Source of the DNA: Diaporthe sp. PMI_573
Lineage: Eukaryota > Ascomycota > Sordariomycetes > Diaporthales > Diaporthaceae
Direction: 5' to 3'
Length of the DNA stretch: 64,000 bases
NCBI GenBank assembly: GCA_021399435.1
Contig: JAJTUP010000046.1
Location: 186,001 to 250,000 of the forward strand
The notes below the pieces were generated by a model. The model was not told the origin of the DNA. It worked only from the letters and a program-made list of their open reading frames with translations, and did no database searches. The position numbers and the translations under genes are program-made. Shown here piece after piece: positions 1 to 11,034 of this stretch. How positions within the stretch are numbered: the first letter of the stretch is position 1; each line of letters begins with the position of its first letter.

Positions 1-461
1 TCGTTCTGAACAGTGAAGGGCACATGTCGGAAGTCAAACAGGGGCTGGTTGTTTGTAGACCCGCGCTGGCCCAGCGGGGCGTACTTGGCGGCCTGGACGA
101 GCTGCCGCGCCTCAGCCGCGCTGTCCACATGTGGCACGACGACGGCGGCGGCGCCGCCGTCCAGTGCGCGGCTCACGTGGAAAGGCGACTTGCTGGGGAC
201 GCGGACTATGGGAGACACGCCGACGAAGTTGCAGGCCAGCACGAGTTGTGCAACCGCGTGCAGGTCCTGGGTGGAGTGTTCCATGTCGAGGAACATGCCG
301 TGGATGCCCGCTGTCTTGCACATCATGGCCATTTCGTTGGTGACGACGAACTTGACGGACATGACGGAGCTGATCTGACCTGAAAGGATGCGTGTGCGAA
401 ATTGGTTGGATATAGACATTGTTGCGCCTCTGGACGCGCCGTTGGTTGCGTCTGAGCCCAT
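1..461 (-). CDS. HpcH/HpaI-type aldolase, partial (C-terminus beyond window)
   Basis: Divalent-metal-dependent class II aldolase of the HpcH/HpaI family (phosphoenolpyruvate/pyruvate-domain fold), which cleaves 4-hydroxy-2-oxo acids to pyruvate or another 2-oxo acid plus an aldehyde. The first 153 residues are visible; the family is about 250-300 residues long. Seen: LDMEHST (residues 59-64, with the conserved Glu and His), GVSPIVRVP (81-89, with the Arg that binds the 2-oxo-acid carboxylate), the glycine-rich GGAAAVVVPHV (102-112) and YAPLGQRG (127-134). The start at 461 is the most upstream in-frame ATG; ATGs at 419 and 362 share the frame, and 419 (MSISNQF) is also plausible. No intron in the visible part. 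It lies just upstream of two regulators and a string of transporters and hydrolases for small acids, which suggests the final carbon-carbon cleavage step of a catabolic route. The family call is firm; the substrate is unknown. Confidence 0.85.
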   Translation of the reverse strand, partial: MGSDATNGASRGATMSISNQFRTRILSGQISSVMSVKFVVTNEMAMMCKTAGIHGMFLDMEHSTQDLHAVAQLVLACNFVGVSPIVRVPSKSPFHVSRALDGGAAAVVVPHVDSAAEARQLVQAAKYAPLGQRGSTNNQPLFDFRHVPFTVQN

Positions 462-1110
462 TTTGAGTGTGTATTTTTGCAGAGAAAGAGTGTGTGCGCG
501 CGTGGGGGAAATATTGTCGTCCGGCAGATTATCAGTAACCAATTTGATCGGAATGTCTTCAAAGCTTTTATCTATGTGTCTTTCCACGGATGTGAACTTT
601 ATCTCCGCGAGACCCCTCAACGCCTGTCGTCTGTCGTCGGCAGGTCTCACGTACAGTGTGCCGCGCCATTTCGGGTGCCAAAGGCCTCATATTAACGAAA
701 CATATCAGCCAGAAAATAGAATCTGAGTCACTTTCTGTCCCAAAGTGCTTGTCATTGCCTCGGCTCGGCTCCGCGCCGATGGTGCACGCATTGCGGAGTT
801 TTCCCGACAAGCCCACTGCAGCCGGGCCGAGACTCGGCCGTCAGCTATCTCAATCTTCTGTACATCATCAGTCCACGCACTGGGTGGATTCAGAAGCAAG
901 CAATACATGTGCAGGCTCCGAACGTGGTGTACATTATCTGATGCAGTCTCTTGAACCCCAAACCCCGACGTGGCTACCTGTTGGACGGTTCGAAACAATG
1001 AGTCATAGGGATGGATCAGCCATGGCCTACATATTATTCCAGCGTAATCCATTTACATGAAGCCCAGGAAATTGACTTTCCATAAAATCATGGCCAACCG
1101 TGTCCTGTGG
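462..1110. other. Intergenic region upstream of the aldolase
   Basis: About 650 bp between the 5' end of the aldolase and the 3' end of the first Zn2Cys6 gene, both on the minus strand, so it should hold the aldolase promoter. Short open frames exist on both strands but none has recognisable protein character. No RNA gene or repeat seen. Confidence 0.5.
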
Positions 1111-3831
1111 TCATTGAAAAAGGGTCATATTAAAGCTTGCGTCCCCGTATGCGTATTCACCCAGGCCAGCTTCCATGCTCCACAATGGGTTATCTTCGGT
1201 CAGGGATGCCCAAGGAAACATGGTATACTCATCCGGAGACGTCATTTCCGCCGGAAACATGGGGTCAGGCTCAACTCCAGCGTCAGTACCGTATAACCCA
1301 GCTTGCTCCAGGTTCATACCGCTGGCGTGCGGCCAGCTCGCATCATTCATGTTCATACTACCCAACGGTGCCCGAGGAAGGTTTTCAAGAACTTGGTCTT
1401 GGGGCCGGTTAAGGAGGACAAACCAAGATGGCTGAACATCATGTGAATGAATGTGCTGTTGTTCCACAACTGATGCCGTTTCAGTGGATCTGTGATTCGC
1501 CCAACTTGGATTGACTGTTGTGCTCCGGCGGGTGTTTTTGCTCTTTTGATAGGAGCCTTTTGCGACGGTGCGATGGAGTGCCCCAAAAGCTGTCACATAA
1601 GGTTTGGCGTCCGGCAAATTCTTTGCAAGCCGCCTGAGCGTATCTTCACATGTGACCAGGGCCTTGGAGCTTGAGCCTACATAATTGCAGTCATCGTGGG
1701 TGCCATCAGAGACTGAGACCGATAGCATGATGGAAAGGCCAGCAGTGAAGAGGAAGGAGAAGTAACTTCGAGTATACGTGATGGCGTTCCTCTCAAAGAG
1801 TCCCGAGAACAACTCGATGCCTCGGGTGGCTGTTTTGAGAGACAGGGCTAGCAGATGCTGAGGAGGAACTCCCTTGCGCTTTGGGACGACCTCCATGGCT
1901 CTGCGCATGAGAAGAAGCTGTTCCCTTGCGTGGAGGAACTCGAAGTACTCCCGTTTCTCATAGAGGCATTTCGGGCTCGTCAACACGGGTGTAGATGCAA
2001 GCCAGTCTTCAAGCGCAACGAGCAATTCATCCAGACCACGGAACACGCTGCCCATTGCCAGGAGCTGCAGCTGACCTGGCGCATGTCGGCTGCTGTCCTT
2101 GACCGTGACTGAAGCGAATCTTTGTATGCGCGACGTGATTTTACGCAGTCGTACACACGCAAGAAAGACAGACATCTCGTTGGGGCCTGATTCCGTATAC
2201 CGGCTCTCAAACGTGGCGAGGTCAGGATAGAGTGCGCTAGCCGCAGCCAGCTCGGCGTCGCCAACATGGGCTGGCAGAGCAGTGGCGATATCCTGATCAG
2301 CTAGGGCGAAAGGTCGGTCGAGCGTTGAGGAGCTGTAGCGGTCAATCATGTAGCACTCCCAGAATACCCTGCGTTGAAGCTGCTCCTCCAACAACGGGAG
2401 CTGTCGCCTGGGTGGTTGGTGGAGGCCCTGCTCGATACACATACGGACGCAGAGCTGGACCACGTCCCAGATTGAGGTTCCTGAGAAGAAGTGACGTGCC
2501 CTCAGTCAGCAATTGAGCAAAAAGGCGGCGGGGTAAAGTCTCGAGGGAAAAGTGGCACAAAACGTACCGGTATGGTGATACACACCGAAGCGACATATAA
2601 GCAGAAGGTCCTGTATGGCTGAAACCCCATTGGCCATGAATCCCGCGTCAAAATGCCTCATGGCAGCTAGATAGTATCCAAACGAATGGTGAGCGTGCCC
2701 TCCATTCCTATACAGAGTAATGCTCCCTGTAGCTAGTATCATGAAGGCGTGGAAGAGTTCACGAGGAGTAGGCGAGCTGTCAGGACCGAAGACGCTGATG
2801 AAAGTCTTCTCGATGTCTTGACGAAGGAGAAAAGGATTCTGAACTTGAGGTCCGTCGAGGCTGGAGGTAAATGAGAGAAGGACGCGTTAGTGGACCTTTC
2901 TGGGAGTTTTGGACAAGGTAGCTAGCCTTCGTCGGTTGTGGATAGACCAAAGACGATGTGGCTTACTAGAGGTTAAAAATCACCCTTGCTTCCTCAGGGG
3001 AAGGTAGTTCGTTGGGTCGGATTGTCGCCTCGATGGCCTCAGGCTTTTTTGTCAAGCCATGCAACAGATCAGAATGTTCATCTTGCCAAGCTTGGCTGGT
3101 AAACAGAAGTTTAAGGAACCTGTGTGGGTTGACAGTTAATGAGTGTGCTGTGATGGATTTTGTTCTTTGAAGCATTTCCACGGATTCATGAGGTATGTGT
3201 CCATACCTATATCCGCCTCCATCGGCAAGGGAAGAGCCTGCATGTGTTTTTGGAAAGGCGGACGCAGCTCTGGTCCCAGGGTCGGCTGGGCTCGGCTCCA
3301 CAGAAATGCTGTCGACATATGGAGAAGGAGGCTGTTCTTGATAGTCTCGATAACCCGACGAGCGATGCGGCGTTGAGGCAGCTCGGGCCTTCTGCTCTAG
3401 AGCATCTAGGTACCTTGAGAGGCAGAGAGATGGTCAGTAACGGTAAGGTATTGGCATTCTTGATGGCTGTGTATCCAGTATAGTGGCCCATGCACCAAAG
3501 CAGAAGAATGTGTGTTGACATTTTATGTTAGCATCCAGCCTCACGAGGGATCGGCTCACCGTCTGGTGACGCTTCCGTCAGTAGCCCCGTCGCCGCTGTT
3601 TAAGTTTTTGAATGTTGCAACTGCCTGCACGCACTCAAGGCCGTGCCTTGCACACGGCCTGCAACTTGGTCTATCGCTGTCACACTGCAGACGTAGAGTG
3701 GGTCAGAGAAGATGTCCATAACTGGATCAGGGTGTCCGATGAAGAAGAGTTGGGTTTCCTTAGTGTCGAAAGCGTACCTTGATTTTCCGCTGATGGCACG
3801 TCTGGCAAGCAGGTAGCCGTGGGAGAGCCAT
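1111..3831 (-). CDS. Zn2Cys6 transcription factor with fungal-specific TF domain
   Basis: Binuclear zinc-cluster activator, nuclear, likely regulator of the surrounding catabolic genes. Five exons on the minus strand: 3831-3778, 3684-3560, 3413-2967, 2860-2568, 2480-1111, all with GT..AG borders and matching phases, giving 762 residues. The six cysteines are at residues 9, 12, 19, 26, 29 and 36; intron 1 falls directly before the third (HQRKIK / CDSDRPSC). A linker starting RYLDALEQKAR follows. The fungal-specific transcription factor domain (PF04082 type) starts near residue 220 and includes IWDVVQLCVRMCIEQGLH and the RRVFWECYMIDRYSS motif. The C-terminal tail is acidic and Met/Pro-rich, as in activation regions. 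ATG at 3831 is chosen because it lies 8 codons before the first cysteine and is the only start that keeps the zinc cluster in frame. It is divergent from a second gene of the same type at 4517. The splice model is inferred by eye. Confidence 0.88.
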
Positions 3832-4516
3832 ATCACCGGCGAAGTCGGTGGACGCTGGCCTGAATTGAGGACGAAGAGGAATTCCCGGGCTTGACCACAC
3901 CGAGAGCCGTCGGCCGTCCCTATTTTGACGTGAACGAACTTGATGTTTTCCTTCCCCGCTGACTCTCGACTGCCGAGGCAGATACCATGATTCAGGCTCT
4001 CTTGATGTGTGCTTAGTAGTTTCTTGTTACGGTGTACCCCTCTGGCAAATATTTGGGCAACACCCAGTGATCAATGTTGTGACGGGGAAAGACCCCCCCT
4101 TTCTCAATGTCTGTCTACCTTCGACAAATCCATCTTATTGCACACCAAATGCAAAGCAAGCCCTGTGGACCTATGCCTTGCAGTTATCCCCGCATCCCAT
4201 TACCCCGTATTACCCCGCAAAAATAGTGTATATGGTTGTGGGGCTACCGGCTCGGTGATTTCCCGACGAGGTTGCAGCGACACCGGCAGACATTGGTCTA
4301 CAGTACCAGTACCAGCACCAGCACTCTATGCACTTGAACCTATCTCCTTCAATGCGTTCATCCCGACTTCTAGAACCCCTTCTCGTCTCGTCTGGGCTTG
4401 GTCTCACCCAGTCAGCTGGTATTATTGACGTTTCTTAGCTCAGGTCCCCCCCCCCTCTTTTTATGTTGGAAGCTCCCCGGGAACCAGCCGAGATCAAGCT
4501 CCACAAGCAGACAACC
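3832..4516. promoter_or_regulatory. Divergent promoter between two Zn2Cys6 genes, with CreA-like sites
   Basis: This 685-bp region serves both divergent regulator genes. It has two CCCCGC hexamers (4188-4193 and 4213-4218), which on the other strand are GCGGGG and match the CreA/Cre1 carbon-repressor consensus SYGGRG. Two further CCCC tracts sit close by. A short imperfect hexanucleotide array (CAGTAC/CAGCAC units) runs at 4303-4325. Sites are read by eye; binding is inference. Confidence 0.45.
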
Positions 4517-6927
4517 ATGGAGGTCTCATCGGGCAGCGACGGCGGATCAGGCCCATCTCGACTCCAAGCCTGCGAGAGATGTTGGAAGCGGAAACAACGG
4601 GTCAGGGTCCCCCAACATCACATGCGTCTTTCACTATCCACCCAGCGAATTTCATCTTATACTGAGAGGAGCCCGAGGAGGACACAGACTGACAGACAAA
4701 AATGGACATTGGTGAGGTATAGTGCGATAGATTGCTACCATCATGCTCTACCTGTGCCGGCCTAGGTATCGAGTGCAAGCAGCGCACGGTCAAGTTCACA
4801 TTCGATGTGGTCTCTGGTGCCGAGGAAAGCAGTAACCTCACAAATGCAACGTTGGGGAGGTTAGTGGTTCCGTAACTGTCGCTCGAGGACTGATTAAAGA
4901 CCAATTTCTGACCATGCAAATCTTGTAAAAGCTACGTAGAGTCCCTAAAGAATGCGATTGAACAAGCAGAAGAGTGTCAGCCTCCTCGCAAGCGCGCTCG
5001 CAGAGGAAGCGCAGCCTCGGCATCGTCCTTCCAAGGTCGAGATGCTGTTGATACGCCCGCCGCCTTCGAGCAACGACTCGGAAGTGGAAGTCCTGACACG
5101 GTCATTGCCCAATCAGTGCAGCCGGGTGATGACGACGACGATGAGCCCACGCGAGCTCAGCGGGTTCAGGCCGAAGCATCTGACACGCATTGTGTAGCCA
5201 CAGAAAAGGATGGTGACAAGGACGCCTCGGTTCGGGCGTCCATGAATGGCATAAGCTTCCTCTCCCGGGACGCAATGGCGGAGCCTCGCGGGGACGGATT
5301 CGCCAACATCCCGCAGAGGATCGGCATGGGAAACCTCGTCAGGGCGGCCATCGCATTAGATGGCGCCGACCCTGCTCGCCCGGTCCGGCCAGATTCCTCC
5401 CTTTCTGCTTTGATGCTGATGCCGTCGGGAGCCGCCACAGAGCAATTTCAATTGAACCGAAAGGCTACTGAGGGCTTCATTACCTTGTTTCTTGATGAGG
5501 TTGCTATTTTGTACCCGCACTTTGACCGCACTCAGCTGGAAAGGCAGTATCAGCTTGTCGTTGACGATGATGCTAATACTTCTACTTCCGCGGGAGACTT
5601 GCCATCACATGCTGACAAGTTCAGCGCGTACATGGCTGTTTGTGTTGGCACACTACTGTCCCCGGAATGGGCACGCCTAGAGTCATACAGGACGAAGCTC
5701 CAAAGCACCTCTTTGGACCTGTTCGACGCCCTTTTGGAGGATGGCGACAGCCTCGTCCCCATTGCGTGTCTGATACTATTAACGATTTATGCCACTCTGA
5801 GTCCGTACGGTGGTTCGGCCTGGCAATTGCTCGGTTTGACGATGAGGCAGGCCATATTCTTGGGTCTACATCGTGACCCGGAACAACAGATGCATACCGC
5901 CATATGGTCAGGGACAGAAATGGACACTCGTAGGCGCTTGTTCTGGACAGTTTATATGCTTGACAGGTGTGTCGTCTTTCTCCAGCTCGCCCAGCCCATC
6001 ACCTTCCAAGCCTATTGATATGAACGATCAGCTGACGCGCTCAAGGGCTTTGAATTCTGTGATGGACAGGCCCTTTCTCATACAAGACGATGATATATCT
6101 GTACAAGTACGTGTATGCAGCTATTCGGCGGTCGAACTGGAACACCCATTCTCGAGGTGAATGGTACACTGATATTCAGCTTTTAGCTACCTGACCTATC
6201 CACAGCGTGCAGCCCTCGAGGCGGATGTCATCCACTGAGCACTTATGTCTTGATGCAGGCCAGTCTGCTCTCCAACATTCGTAGCAACCCGGATCAGCTA
6301 CTTCTGTTCAACTACAGCAATCTCCAAAACCTCCAAGCTTATCACCCAAGACTGTCTCAACCTCCTGTGGTCAATCTTCCGCAGAAATCGATGCGACTGG
6401 AGCAAAATGAGGCCCGGATCTGGACACACATTGTTCATTCTGCTCTTGTGGAGAATGCAGAACACAGAATCAATTCGTCCTCCATCTTCAACACGAGAGA
6501 CATAATTCGGGAGATGGGAACGGTGTGCAAGAGATTTATCGATTCGATGTATACTCGATGGGATCATGCACACTTTGTCGGGTCCTTCGTTGATGCGTAC
6601 GATATTTTCATCTCTGGTGTGTTTTACATCCATCTTGAGCAGCGCCAAGACCTCGGGTTGCGTAGTAGTGGATTCGCAGGTGGCCATATCGGTGGTCACG
6701 AAGTACGACTCGGCCATATCAACGACCTGGTTAACAAATGCTGCACTCTAATAACGGGGATAGAGGCTCGGTTTGGGGCAGTCAAGGCCTTCAGAAGGGT
6801 TCTTCGGGACTTCTTTGCCCTTGCAACGGGACAGTCTCATCCAGAGAGCACAGAGTCTGTAAGAATGACCCCTGCTTACCAGTCTTTCTGCGTGGTCTTT
6901 CTTCATCATCTTGGGCTGACCGTTTGA
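4517..6927 (+). CDS. Zn2Cys6 transcription factor with fungal-specific TF domain (second)
   Basis: Second nuclear zinc-cluster regulator, divergent from the first. Five exons: 4517-4600, 4723-4859, 4932-5966, 6046-6106 and 6187-6927, phases consistent, giving 685 residues. The zinc-cluster cysteines are at 19, 22, 29, 36, 39 and 46 (ACERCWKRKQR / CDRLLPSCSTC), again split by intron 1 immediately before the third cysteine. A linker beginning SYVESLKNAIEQAEE (coiled-coil character) follows. The middle-homology domain includes LFWTVYMLDR, joined by intron 3 to ALNSVMDRPFLIQDDDI, a classic signature of the family. ATG at 4517 has a good context (acaaccATGG); an in-frame ATG at 4463 would add 18 residues. 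The donor of intron 1 is GTCAGG, weaker than usual. The two regulators are not close copies outside the zinc cluster. Target genes are inferred from position only. Confidence 0.86.
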
Positions 6928-7277
6928 CCAGTTTTTATTGAACCTGCCAGATATTGTGCCCCGACGAATCATCTCGTTGATATGGAAAACACTTGATAGC
7001 CAGAAGGTGGGCCAGTCGCAAAGCTGACGGTAGTCAATATGTGTGCACCTGGGCAGACTCGTTCAAAGCTGCTGGCAGAATTATTCATGGTACATGTGGT
7101 GGTGAATGACAATGTCAAAATCGGCTAGTAATTGGAATGGAACACAAATGATACGCATGCTTGAATTGTACCGCATGAGGAGCAAGTGTGGCTTTTTGTG
7201 TGTCCTTTAGCCGACATGAGCTCGGTATTTGGGCCTGTTGGTATGTACATAACACGCTCTGAATCAGAGCCACGAGT
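6928..7277. other. Convergent intergenic region
   Basis: 350 bp between the 3' ends of the second regulator and the quinate-type transporter. Only 3' untranslated sequence is expected. No structure of note. Confidence 0.5.
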
Positions 7278-9133
7278 TCAAGCCGCCGTCTCAATGTGGT
7301 TGACCTTGTGATATGGCTTGTCCGCAGACCCGTCAACTTCTTCCGGGTCGTCCCCTTGCCGTGAGTACTGTGAAGCAGCAAGGTCTTCCGGACGGGGGTA
7401 GGCAACCTTGAACACAGTGTACCACGGCCTCTGAAACAGCTTGTCCATTGACTCAAGCGAGCGGCCCGAGGTCTCAGGCATGGCCACAAAGACATAAGCC
7501 AGAGAGATGACACAGATGGATGCAAAGAATGCGAAGGCGCCGTACCGATGCGTGGCAACGAGCAACGATGGCATGGCCCGTGAACACGCGAAGTAGAAAG
7601 CCCAATGGGCGGCCATGAGAATCGAGACGCATAAACCTCTGATGCGTACAGGGAACACCTCGGCAGATACTAGGTATGGGATGGAAAACCAGCCCATTGA
7701 CCAGGCCACAGCATGCAGGTATATGGCTACTATGGCAGCTATACTGGCGGATGATGCTGATGGGCTGCTCGCAATGTCTGAGGCGCTCTGCCCGGTTGTG
7801 GCGCCCAGGTAGGCCCCGACAAATATAAGCGTGGTGATCTGTAGCGATATACCGGCCATCAACGAGCGCCGTCGTCCGATGAAGTCGATAACAAAAACGG
7901 AAACCAGCAGAGTGGAGGTAAACTTGACTATAGCATAAATGCCGGTGGCGAGGAATGTCTCCTCTTCGCCGCCGATTCCCAGGTAGCCAAAGACTGTGGG
8001 ACTGTACTGCGTAATCGCATTCGCGCCGGACCACTGAGCGAAAAGGTGGGCCATAAACATGAGAACAAAACGACGGCGATTTTCGAGCGTGGAGAAAGTC
8101 TCCTTGAGGAGGTCGAGCTGAGAAGCTCCGGCCACGGCCTCCAGCTCGTGGTTCAACTGCTGCTCCGTTCCACGAAATTCGGCCTGGACGTATTGGTGAC
8201 TTTCCGGGAGACCCCTGAGGCCGGCCAGCACCCTCAATGCCTCACTAGGCTGGTTACGTGCCAAGAGGAATCGAGGGGACTCACAGCAGAAGATAGTCCC
8301 AACCCCCCAGATGACGGCAGGCAGTAACTGGAGGGCGGTTGGTAGCTGCCACTGTAGCTGAGTATCTTGGTGGTGGCGTGTGATGCCGTAATTGAAGAAG
8401 AAACCGAACACAACACCAAGTTGCTGGCAGCAAGCATACTGCAAAGTGAGCAATCCGCGAATCGGGGCAGGGGAAATCTATCCAGGAAAACGGGGGGAAA
8501 TCAGCACTCTGAAGATCGTTCTGGACTGGCACATGACCACTGGGCTTGCGGTATGTGGCGCGGCTCTGCACTTGGGGCGGCAAGTTACCTCAGAAATGGA
8601 GATTGAAGGCAGCACTGTTGTTCCACCGATGCCAAACCCAGAAACCAAGCGAGCAACATATAGTCCTGCCAGATGGCCTCCGGAAAAGGTCTGACCAAGG
8701 ATACCGGCCATGTATATAACGGTGAAAATCTGCATTGTCCACTTCCGACCGAGCCTCTGCGTCAGCCAGCTACAGGCCAGGCAACCGAAGACAGCGCCGG
8801 CAGTGGCGATAGACACAATCCATCCTTTCGTGTTGGCGTAATCGGCAGCGGAGAGTTTGTCGAGCCCGAACTTGGTCATGAACGATTTCATGACCACGAC
8901 TGATGCAATGTTTCCTGTTCTCTCGTCAGCCACATCTTCGGAACCCACGTGCTCTGGGATGGATTAGGGCTTGAGGTATGTATGCCCGTCGTCGATTTAC
9001 CTTCATCGAAGCCCTTTGCAACACCTGAGAAGCTCCATACACACGTGTTGAACAATAACCACCAGTTGAATATCTCGCGAGGACTCTCTTTGAGGGCCGT
9101 CCGAGTCGTCGAGATCAAGGAACTTTTAGCCAT
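7278..9133 (-). CDS. MFS sugar/quinate-type transporter
   Basis: Plasma-membrane proton symporter of the MFS sugar porter family, closest in motif content to quinate permeases. Exons 9133-9001, 8914-8589 and 8477-7278 give 552 residues, as expected for about 12 helices. Seen: an N-terminal segment ending GVAKGFDEG joined across intron 1 to NIASVVVMKSF; LTQRLGRK after TM2; the central signature CCESPRFLLARNQPSEAL; DFIGRRRSLMAG after TM8; and PETSGRSLESMD after TM12. ATG at 9133 is the first ATG of the frame; upstream codons lack one. It is divergent from the SMP-30-like lactonase (start 9634), with 500 bp shared. This pairing suggests uptake of the compound whose lactone that enzyme opens. Substrate not provable: quinate, galacturonate or a related acid are all possible. 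Confidence 0.88.
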
Positions 9134-9633
9134 GTCGACTTCGGGCTCAAAATTCACACTGATTCAATTCTCGGATCCTATGAGACACTCCAGTAAGGTC
9201 TTTCCCACGGTGAACAGATGCTCAGGGAAGAGATCGGTGGTTCTATTAATGAGTGGGAAGACCGTAGCCGGAGCAAGAAATAAAAACGAGCACACTTCAT
9301 TGAAACCTTGTAAAGCGGAGCAATTAATTTGTTCCGTGTTTGGTTGTCGTTCTTTGGGGGCCTCGGACCAGCACCGATGGTTGTCGGACATGCTTCCGAG
9401 GTCTGAGAAAGTGGCTTGGCTTCCCTGGCTTTTTCGAATGGAACTGGACAAATACGAACCAAACAAGTCTAATTTGGGACCACAGGTGAATTTCTAGAAG
9501 AATCTCCTGACAAAGCATCGAAAAACACATAGAATTCACAATCATAACAGGTCTCCTGTCAACGCTTCCTTGACTTGCTGGGGCGATACTCTCATTCAAC
9601 CCTCGCAGCGTCTGACAGGCAACATTACCCATC
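9134..9633. promoter_or_regulatory. Bidirectional promoter: transporter / lactonase
   Basis: 500 bp separating the two divergent start codons, so the pair is likely co-regulated. No clear TATA box or zinc-cluster CGG triplet pair stands out by eye. Open frames here on both strands lack protein-like composition. Confidence 0.4.
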
Positions 9634-10654
9634 ATGAACTTTTTCTCACCGCCTCCAGTCATCAAAGCGGAGCTCTTCATACGGATCCCAGACTCGGTTA
9701 GGTGCATCGGTCATGACTCCGAGTGGCGAGGTGGTTTTACTCGGCCATTCCAGGACATCTTTCTAGAGGGGCCAGTGGCCGACATCGCGGGCAATCTGTT
9801 CGTCGTCGACGTGCCCTACGGCCGCATCCTCCAGATCAGCCCAGACAAAAAGGTCAGGGTTTGCGCAAAATGGGACGGAGAGCCAAATGGACTGGCTGTA
9901 ACACCAGATGGGCAATTGCTCGTGGCGGACTATAAACAGGTAAATGCCCTGAGATCAAAAATGGCTCGGGAGCTGTTCGAGGACTGACAGCGGCTCTTAA
10001 CCCTGATTCCGACGTGTACTAATACTAAAACAGGGTATCTTGATCTGCAACCCCTCGTCTGGCTCGGTCAAGCCGTACATGACACGTCTACATCTCGAGA
10101 GGTTCAAAGGGCCCAACGACCTTGTCGTGGATTCTAAAGGCAATATTTACTTCACTGACCAGGGCCAAACGGGCATGACAGATCAGACTGGCAAGGTTTA
10201 CCGTCTAAGCAAAGACGGCAAGGTTGACAAGCTGGTCGACAACGGCGTCTCGCCCAACGGGCTCGTCCTGTCGCGCGACGAGAAAGTCCTGTTTGTGGCC
10301 ATGACCAGGTCCAATCAAGTGTGGCGCCTGCCGCTCCATGACGACGGCACCACTACCAAGGCCGGTGTGTTCTTCCAATCGTTCGGCACGGCAGGACCAG
10401 ACGGCCTGACCCTTGACGAGGAGGGCAACCTATTCATCTGTCACCCTAGCCTTGGCTCTGTGTTTGTTGTAGACCCGAGTGGACTACCAAAAGCTCGAAT
10501 CATAAGTGGGACGGACGGGGTGAACCTGACCAACTGCTGTTTCGGCGGTCCGGAGAACAAGACCTTGTACATCACGGACAGTCTTGAAGGTTGTATCCAG
10601 ACGGTTGAGTGGCATTGCAAGGGAGCTGTAGCTGCACCAAGAGTAGCATTGTGA
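9634..10654 (+). CDS. SMP-30/gluconolactonase/LRE-like protein
   Basis: Six-bladed beta-propeller, metal-dependent lactonase family (SGL domain, PF08450), usually cytosolic, hydrolysing sugar-acid or related lactones. Exons 9634-9939 and 10034-10654 with a phase-0 intron give 308 residues. Seen: FLEGPVADIAGNLFVVDVPYGRI, with the metal-ligand Glu in EGP, PNGLAVTPDG, KGPNDLVVDSKGNIYFTD with the catalytic-site Asn/Asp region, SPNGLVLSRDE and DGLTLDEEGNLFI, which are the repeated propeller strands. The start at 9634 fits the family's short N-terminus. It is divergent from an acid/sugar transporter and near a LigI-like hydrolase, so lactone opening in a catabolic route is the natural reading. Exact lactone unknown. 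Confidence 0.87.
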
Positions 10655-11034
10655 TTTAGAGCAGTCATTAGCTCATTCTAAGATTTGGCTGTGCATAGCA
10701 ACGTTCCAAGGTTTCAATAGCTTGACATGCTAGATGTGCCGGTGGCTAAATTCATCTCCTGCTGTATGACAAAGCAAAACAAATCCATTTACAGTACCTC
10801 TTCTTGGCCTGGAGAGTCACTCTGGGAATTACACTTGAAGTGAGACTATTTGTGCTAATAAGTTATCTTATTCTTTTTTTTTTGTGCTATTTATTTGTGT
10901 TTTCCGTCCTCTGCACTCGGCTACTATATCAACCATTGGTCATACCCTACAGGCAAATTCATTTCATGGACAGTAGGTATTATGCAAAACCTTTTTCGCC
11001 GGTGACAATATCAATTGTAAAGATCAAAGAAGTT
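10655..11034. other. Convergent intergenic region
   Basis: 380 bp between the 3' ends of the lactonase and the Dal5-type transporter, A+T-richer than the genes, with a poly-T run near 10875. Nothing else seen. Confidence 0.5.
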
